Source: Eubacterium sp. AM49-13BH (GTDB taxonomy: Bacteria > Bacillota > Clostridia > Lachnospirales > Lachnospiraceae). From it: a stretch of DNA of 64,000 nucleotides. A model generated the notes under the pieces. The model did no database searches and was not told the DNA's origin. It saw only the letters and a list, made by a program, of their open reading frames with translations. The DNA is taken from positions 10,492-74,491 of the forward strand of contig NZ_QSEK01000010.1 in the NCBI RefSeq assembly GCF_003464165.1, given 5' to 3'. Positions 59,955 through 64,000 of this stretch are shown here, in pieces (within the stretch, counting starts at the first letter, position 1; each line of letters begins with the position of its first letter). The position numbers and the translations under genes were made by a program.

Positions 59955-60671
59955 TTAAATAAAATTCCTGAATACATCAGCCAGCGGCTCATTAATAAGA
60001 ATATCAGCCCTGCTGTCATAAGGAGTTGCTGATTTATTAATAAGAACAAGCTTGTCTCCCCTGTAATAATCTATAAGTCCTGCCGCCGGATATACCCCAA
60101 GAGATGTTCCTCCTATTATAAGCATATCAGCATGTCTTATATAATTCACAGCATTTGTTATATTGTTATCGTCAAGACCTTCTTCATACAATACAACATC
60201 AGGCTTTATCCTTCCACCGCATTCACACATCGGAACGCCCTCAGAATTGATAATCTTATCAATACCATAAAACTTATGACATCTTTCACAATAATTCCTG
60301 AGAACTGAACCATGCAGTTCAATTACATTGCTGCTACCAGCCTTCTGATGCAGTCCATCAATATTCTGTGTTATGACAGCCTTAAGTTTTCCTTCTTTTT
60401 CTAGCTTTGCCAATGCCAAATGTGTTATCCCCGGTTCTGCATCAGGATATAACATCTTATCCTTATAGAATCTGTAAAATTCCTCAGGATATCTCTGATA
60501 AAAGGAATGACTGATAATTGTTTCTGGTGGATACTTATATTGCTGGTTATATAATCCATCTGGACTTCTGAAATCAGGAATTCCACTTTCAGTAGATACC
60601 CCTGCACCACCGAAAAATACAATATTGTCAGACTCTTGCACTAATTGCACAAATGTATCAATATTATTCAT
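59955..60671 (-). CDS. NAD-dependent protein deacylase (sirtuin)
   Basis: 238 residues. Seen: GAGVSTESGIPDFRSPDGLY, TQNIDGLHQKAG, catalytic His in ELHGS (near residue 116), zinc pairs CERC and CECGG, and IIGTSLGV-type loop (IIGGTSLGVYPAAG). It removes acyl groups from Lys using NAD. It overlaps the next gene upstream by 8 bases. Confidence 0.95.
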   Translation of the reverse strand: MNNIDTFVQLVQESDNIVFFGGAGVSTESGIPDFRSPDGLYNQQYKYPPETIISHSFYQRYPEEFYRFYKDKMLYPDAEPGITHLALAKLEKEGKLKAVITQNIDGLHQKAGSSNVIELHGSVLRNYCERCHKFYGIDKIINSEGVPMCECGGRIKPDVVLYEEGLDDNNITNAVNYIRHADMLIIGGTSLGVYPAAGLIDYYRGDKLVLINKSATPYDSRADILINEPLADVFRNFI

Positions 60672-61248
60672 TAATTACCACACCCAGAACATTACATTTA
60701 TTGTTCTCAAGTTCATTAGTATACTTCTCTGCTGATAATTCACCGAACTCGCTTTCCTCATACATGATAACAGTTCCATCACAATACTTTGCTATTCTGC
60801 CATCTTCATCTGAACTTACAACAACTCTGTCATATTCAGCAGAATACATATCAATAAGCTGTTTCATAACAGCCTCTTCATCTTCTGTAATAACACCATC
60901 ATCCAATACTCCAGTAAATATAATATCAAAATCAGGATTATTAGTCTTGCATATTAAATCTGCTGTTTCAGATGGATCTTTAAGAAAATCTGCAACACCT
61001 TTCAGGTTCTTTCCAAGCTTATATTTTCCAAGGAAAATCTCAGACATAATATCGGCATCAATAAAAAGGACTTTCTCGCCATCACTTACAAAACTGTATG
61101 CTATCTTAAATGCTCCAATTCCATTTCTTGTTACAGCAAGAACTTTTCCACCATTTAACTCAGACTTCACAGTTTCTCTGACTTCATCGTGACATCTCTT
61201 CTCATTGTCTGTCATATTAACAATTTTGTCTATATTTACGCTGAACAT
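60664..61248 (-). CDS. CpsD/BY-kinase-like protein with lost Walker A
   Basis: 194 residues. It follows the CpsD fold: GGKVLAVTRNGIGAFKIAYS at the P-loop site (GIGAFK instead of GEGKS), VLFIDADIMSE (Walker A' retained), YDRVVVSSDEDG at Walker B (usual IIDTPP lost), and VLGVVIN at the end. There is no Tyr-rich tail. It is therefore predicted not to bind ATP as a BY-kinase does. The gene follows the Wzz-like gene by 20 bases, so both may form a regulatory pair. AGGAGG precedes it. Confidence 0.7.
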   Translation of the reverse strand: MFSVNIDKIVNMTDNEKRCHDEVRETVKSELNGGKVLAVTRNGIGAFKIAYSFVSDGEKVLFIDADIMSEIFLGKYKLGKNLKGVADFLKDPSETADLICKTNNPDFDIIFTGVLDDGVITEDEEAVMKQLIDMYSAEYDRVVVSSDEDGRIAKYCDGTVIMYEESEFGELSAEKYTNELENNKCNVLGVVINE

Positions 61249-61268
61249 ATCATTCCTCCTCCCACATA

Positions 61269-62399
61269 TTATCTGTATATTCTTCCGAGGATTTTAACCC
61301 CTGATTCAACCTGTTTTGTTGCAAGTTCTTCAATTTCGATAGGAGCTGGTTCTTCGTCAACTAATGTTGGTTCCACCTCTGTTGATACCCACTCTGTTTC
61401 TTCTGAATCTGCAACTTCTGGCTCTGCTTTCTGCTCCTCTGGTTCTGCAACTTCTGGCTCTGCTTTCTGCTCCTCTGGTTCCGCAACTTCTGGCTCTGCT
61501 TTCTGCTCCTCTGGTTCCGTAACTTCCGGCTCTGCATCCTGTACATCTGCTGTATCTTCTTCCTTTGCTGCAGCAGCTTCCATATCTGAATCTATATCAA
61601 CTTTATCTTCCGCTTTATCTGAAGTTCTATATAAGAATGAATCATCATACTCCTCGTCATCATCCTCATCATCAAATTCAGCCAGAATATCATCAGTCTT
61701 AATCTTTCTATGGCTCCCCTGCGTGTTGTTATCGTAGGAAATTCTCTTCGTAGAATCTGCTTTATCCTCTATATATCCAGCTCCTGAATATGCATATCTT
61801 CCAAATCTTGCCTCATATTCATATTCGTCATCACTATGATCTTCTTTCTTCTTAAATGCACACAATATCAGGCACACCACCACCTCAATAAATACACATG
61901 CCGCACTGGCTGCAGCTACAATAAGTGCTGTATTATAATATAAATGTAGTTTAGTTGCCACACCATCACTTGTACCTTCTGAAAGAATCTGGATTGACTC
62001 AACTGGGATTATAGTTGTCGTCTTAACTGCAGTCTTGGCAATCGCATCTACGTATGTCTTAGCAGTATTCTGATCCGGATTAGTAATCTTAAGTTCTACA
62101 ATATTACTATCTGCTGGTGAAGACACTGTAAGATATTCTGATATATCTTCTGATGTTCCTGCAATTCTCTGTGCTGATTCAATTACAACTTTACTAGAGA
62201 ATATAATTGTAAAATCCTGATTAAGTCCTCCATTCTTAGCTCTTATAGATGCTTCATTCTGTGAACCAGGCACAACATAGAGTTTAGCAACTGATTCATA
62301 CATTGGAGTTATTGTATTGTTTTCATATATATATCCTCCAACTCCACTAAGTACTGCAACTAATATAAGTATCAATACACATCTGGCAAATTTCTTCAT
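61269..62399 (-). CDS. Wzz/CpsC-like membrane protein with acidic repeat tail
   Basis: 376 residues. Two membrane spans near residues 5-25 (CVLILILVAVLSGVGGYIY) and about 175-198 (ALIVAAASAACVFIEVVVC) flank an outward Wzz domain (MYESVAKLYVVPGS). The C-terminal 180 residues are cytoplasmic, very acidic, and hold a 12-residue repeat EPEVAEPEEQKA about 3 times. In CpsC/CpsD systems the short tail of CpsC activates CpsD. The start at 62399 has AGGAGG; a frame 15 bases longer does not. Confidence 0.75.
   Translation of the reverse strand: MKKFARCVLILILVAVLSGVGGYIYENNTITPMYESVAKLYVVPGSQNEASIRAKNGGLNQDFTIIFSSKVVIESAQRIAGTSEDISEYLTVSSPADSNIVELKITNPDQNTAKTYVDAIAKTAVKTTTIIPVESIQILSEGTSDGVATKLHLYYNTALIVAAASAACVFIEVVVCLILCAFKKKEDHSDDEYEYEARFGRYAYSGAGYIEDKADSTKRISYDNNTQGSHRKIKTDDILAEFDDEDDDEEYDDSFLYRTSDKAEDKVDIDSDMEAAAAKEEDTADVQDAEPEVTEPEEQKAEPEVAEPEEQKAEPEVAEPEEQKAEPEVADSEETEWVSTEVEPTLVDEEPAPIEIEELATKQVESGVKILGRIYR
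61411..61520 (-). repeat. 36-base tandem repeat in the Wzz-like gene
   Basis: About three copies of a 36-base unit that codes for EPEVAEPEEQKA. Copies differ by a few bases, and a fourth, more diverged copy follows. Copy number may vary between strains. Confidence 0.9.
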
Positions 62400-62415
62400 A
62401 ATTGTCCTCCTCATA

Positions 62416-63189
62416 TCAATTTCGTTCTGGATTATAAACCCACGAAACTGCTGTTATCTTACCATTATTGTCTATCTCAAAATCAAGCGTGGCATAATCA
62501 TCATAAATCGTTGCCTTATCACTCTTGTATTTTCCATCAAAATATGTGAATTCAATATTATAGCTTTCGGCTGTCTCCATACTGCTATAGCCCTTATAAT
62601 TAATTAACCCATATGCAAATGTATCTGTCTTCTCAGTCTTATTCAAATCAGAAATAGTACTGTCCCCATACAAAAATTTTCCATATTCAACAGATTTATC
62701 TTCTGATGTATATAAATTATCCTGATAATCTGTGTCCCTGTAATAACATTTCAATATATCTTCTGTAGAATCACCAACCCGTAAATCTCTTGAAAACACA
62801 TCATTATTTCCTATTGATGCCGCCTGTACTACTTTGTATGTACCATTCCAGTCGGGCTTATTATTGTTATTCAATTTCTGAAATCCTATGGACATTTCAT
62901 TATATGAATAGATTTTCTTTCCATTAGTCTCAGTTTCCTCTGTAGGTTTGCCAAGGATTGCCATTACCTGTGACTCTGTCATTAAATACGATACATTACC
63001 TATCTTAAGATCTTTATACGTAAATATATCTGCACTGCTTTTTTCCACCGTCTCATGCTCTGCACTTACTACTGTAACGTCACCCCCATCTGTGATTACA
63101 GCATCCATTTTTTTTCCACAACCACTAAAAATTGTTGCAGTAAAACACAATAAAGCAATTACGGCCTTATATTTTCCAAGTCCTTTCAT
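62416..63189 (-). CDS. Lipoprotein of unknown function
   Basis: 257 residues with a lipobox (TIFSGCGKK, Cys near residue 23) after a hydrophobic signal (AVIALLCFTATIF). The segment MTESQVMAILGKPTEE is like the BamE/OmlA motif and the following (DLRVGDSTEDILKCYY) repeats it. No function is claimed. The start at 63189 is behind GGAGGGG; an earlier in-frame Met lacks a site. It is the first gene of a unit with the Wzz-like and CpsD-like genes. Confidence 0.75.
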   Translation of the reverse strand: MKGLGKYKAVIALLCFTATIFSGCGKKMDAVITDGGDVTVVSAEHETVEKSSADIFTYKDLKIGNVSYLMTESQVMAILGKPTEETETNGKKIYSYNEMSIGFQKLNNNNKPDWNGTYKVVQAASIGNNDVFSRDLRVGDSTEDILKCYYRDTDYQDNLYTSEDKSVEYGKFLYGDSTISDLNKTEKTDTFAYGLINYKGYSSMETAESYNIEFTYFDGKYKSDKATIYDDYATLDFEIDNNGKITAVSWVYNPERN

Positions 63190-63290
63190 TCTCCCCTCCA
63201 TACTGCACATTTTTCATAATTATAACATACCTGTTATTATTCAGAAAGAAAATATTTAATTATTCTTCAATATTCCGCTCACAGTAAAAT

Positions 63291-63324
63291 TAAAAAAAGC
63301 TTTAATCCTTAAGGATTAAAGCTT
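63291..63324 (-). terminator. Terminator of the rRNA-tRNA operon
   Basis: AAGCTTTAATCCTT pairs with AAGGATTAAAGCTT with almost no loop; on the minus strand a run of T follows. It is 5 bases beyond the tRNA-Cys end. Confidence 0.9.
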
Positions 63325-63328
63325 ACAG

Positions 63329-63399
63329 AGGCGACAACCAGATTCGAACTGGTGATCAGGGTGTTGCAGACCCACGCCTTACCACTTGGCTATGTCGCC
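63329..63399 (-). tRNA. tRNA-Cys (anticodon GCA)
   Basis: 71 bases, cloverleaf complete. Acceptor GGCGACA pairs with TGTCGCC; the T arm has GTTCGAATC; the anticodon loop is CTGCAAC. CCA is not encoded. Confidence 0.96.
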
Positions 63400-63413
63400 T
63401 TATTATTGATAAA

Positions 63414-63485
63414 TGACTCCAAGGGGATTTGAACCCCTGATACCACCGTGAAAGGGTGGTGTCTTAACCGCTTGACCATGGAGCC
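63414..63485 (-). tRNA. tRNA-Glu (anticodon TTC)
   Basis: 72 bases. Acceptor GGCTCCA pairs with TGGAGTC (one G-T pair); the T arm has GGTTCAAATCC; the anticodon loop is CTTTCAC. CCA is not encoded. Confidence 0.96.
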
Positions 63486-63528
63486 GCATTAAAGAATTCA
63501 TGGGCAAGTGAACGCCACTTATTCTTAG

Positions 63529-63599
63529 CTCCCCGAGTAGGCTCGAACCTACAACAACTCGGTTAACAGCCGAGTGCTCTACCATTGAGCTATCGAGGA
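63529..63599 (-). tRNA. tRNA-Asn (anticodon GTT)
   Basis: 71 bases. Acceptor TCCTCGA pairs with TCGGGGA; the T arm has GGTTCGAGCC; the anticodon loop is CTGTTAA. It is the first tRNA after the 23S gene. Confidence 0.96.
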
Positions 63600-63624
63600 T
63601 TATCACTAATGTTTCCATTATGTG

Positions 63625-63655
63625 AAAAAATGTAAGCTACATAGCAGCTTACTTT
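63625..63655 (-). terminator. Terminator-like hairpin between 23S and tRNA-Asn
   Basis: On the minus strand GTAAGCT pairs with AGCTTAC (63632-63652), followed by ATTTTTT. It may be a processing or partial termination signal in the rRNA spacer. Confidence 0.5.
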
Positions 63656-63786
63656 TAAAAGGATTGCTCCTTCAAAACTGCACATTAAATATATCATATC
63701 GTATCTGTCTTTGCAAATACTTTTTCATCCAATTACTCTTAAGAATAACTCTCTTTGTTCTATCCAAACCGTCTTAACCTTTTCTT

Positions 63787-64000
63787 TTGGTTAAGCCCTC
63801 GACCTATTAGTACAGATCAGCTCCATATGTCACCACACTTCCACCTTCTGCCTATCTACCTCGTCGTCTTCAAGGGGTCTTACTAACTTATGTTATGGGA
63901 TATCTCATCTTGAGGGGGGCTTCACGCTTAGATGCCTTCAGCGTTTATCCCGTCCCGACTTGGCTACCCGGCTATGCATTTGGCAATGCAACCGGTGCAC
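63787..64000 (-). rRNA. 23S ribosomal RNA, 3' end (cut by window edge)
   Basis: The last roughly 215 bases of 23S rRNA. Minus-strand sequence includes GTACTAATAGGTCGAGGGC near the end, and further upstream GATAAACGCTGAAGGCATC, both conserved. The gene continues past the window. No 5S gene follows before the tRNA genes. Confidence 0.95.

Noticed and set aside
61411..61520. CRISPR-like repeat
   Set aside because: Units are contiguous with no spacers and lie in frame in a coding region.

Overview
The window looks like low-GC Firmicutes DNA, class Clostridia, most likely family Lachnospiraceae. The evidence is an AT-rich sequence, strong AGGAGG ribosome sites, SpoVG, an F-type ATP synthase whose c subunit carries the sodium-site residues, GlgC/GlgD glycogen synthesis, an indolepyruvate:ferredoxin oxidoreductase, and a wall-anchored pectin methylesterase with a divergent AraC regulator. 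The pectinesterase suggests a pectin-using gut species near Lachnospira (Eubacterium) eligens, but that species placement is inference. Most genes are on the minus strand. The dnaB-rplI-gdpP and rpsR-ssb-rpsF clusters and an rRNA operon suggest a position not far from the chromosome origin.

Layout. 1-2282: an agr-type peptide-signalling cassette (AgrB cut by the window edge, AgrC-like kinase with two frame breaks, LytTR response regulator). 2307-6317: IorB, IorA and an acyl-CoA ligase, which together fit arylpyruvate to arylacetyl-CoA/arylacetate conversion; this operon runs into the regulator with only a 24-base gap. 6481-8234: an orphan GltD-like flavoprotein bracketed by two long imperfect palindromes that share a 31-base core in opposite orientations. 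8266-17350: two membrane-anchored proteins, a small unknown protein, IlvE, a DRE-TIM aldolase, Mfd and Pth. 17531-22286: pectinesterase and AraC regulator. 22355-26666: SpoVG, GlgD, GlgC, MurC. 26702-26848: a dense DnaA-box cluster ahead of a DnaD-like gene (frame broken) and a DnaC/DnaI-like loader; then PRPP synthetase. 30454-37196: a class A penicillin-binding protein, a large extracytoplasmic protein with a decayed C39-like domain, a methyltransferase and a YwmB-like protein. 37256-44438: the complete ATP synthase operon in order Z-I-B-E-F-H-A-G-D-C. 44587-50151: DUF402 protein, dCMP deaminase, RpiB, low-molecular-weight phosphatase, Sua5 (frame broken), CwlD-like amidase (frame broken), GH18 protein. 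50344-52438: a Hanks-type kinase fused to a degenerate ParA/MinD-like module, followed by a free-standing second module of the same type. 52631-54224: MecA, a DUF1858 protein and a ferredoxin behind a palindromic operator. 54345-59617: DnaB, L9, GdpP, S18, SSB, S6. 59740-63189: DUF951 protein, sirtuin, a decayed CpsD-like protein, a Wzz-like protein with an acidic repeat tail, and a lipoprotein. 63291-64000: tRNA-Cys, tRNA-Glu and tRNA-Asn downstream of the 3' end of a 23S rRNA.

Five reading-frame breaks occur in four genes. All five are repaired by adding back one base, mostly in a short homopolymer. This looks more like base-calling or assembly error than five independent gene deaths, because Sua5 and DnaD would be expected to be needed.

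The best candidates for something undescribed are the kinase/degenerate-P-loop pair at 50344-52438 and the core-sharing palindromes that bracket the oxidoreductase at 6768-8003. The DnaA-box cluster and the decayed CpsC/CpsD-like pair come next. No CRISPR array, insertion sequence or prophage was seen.
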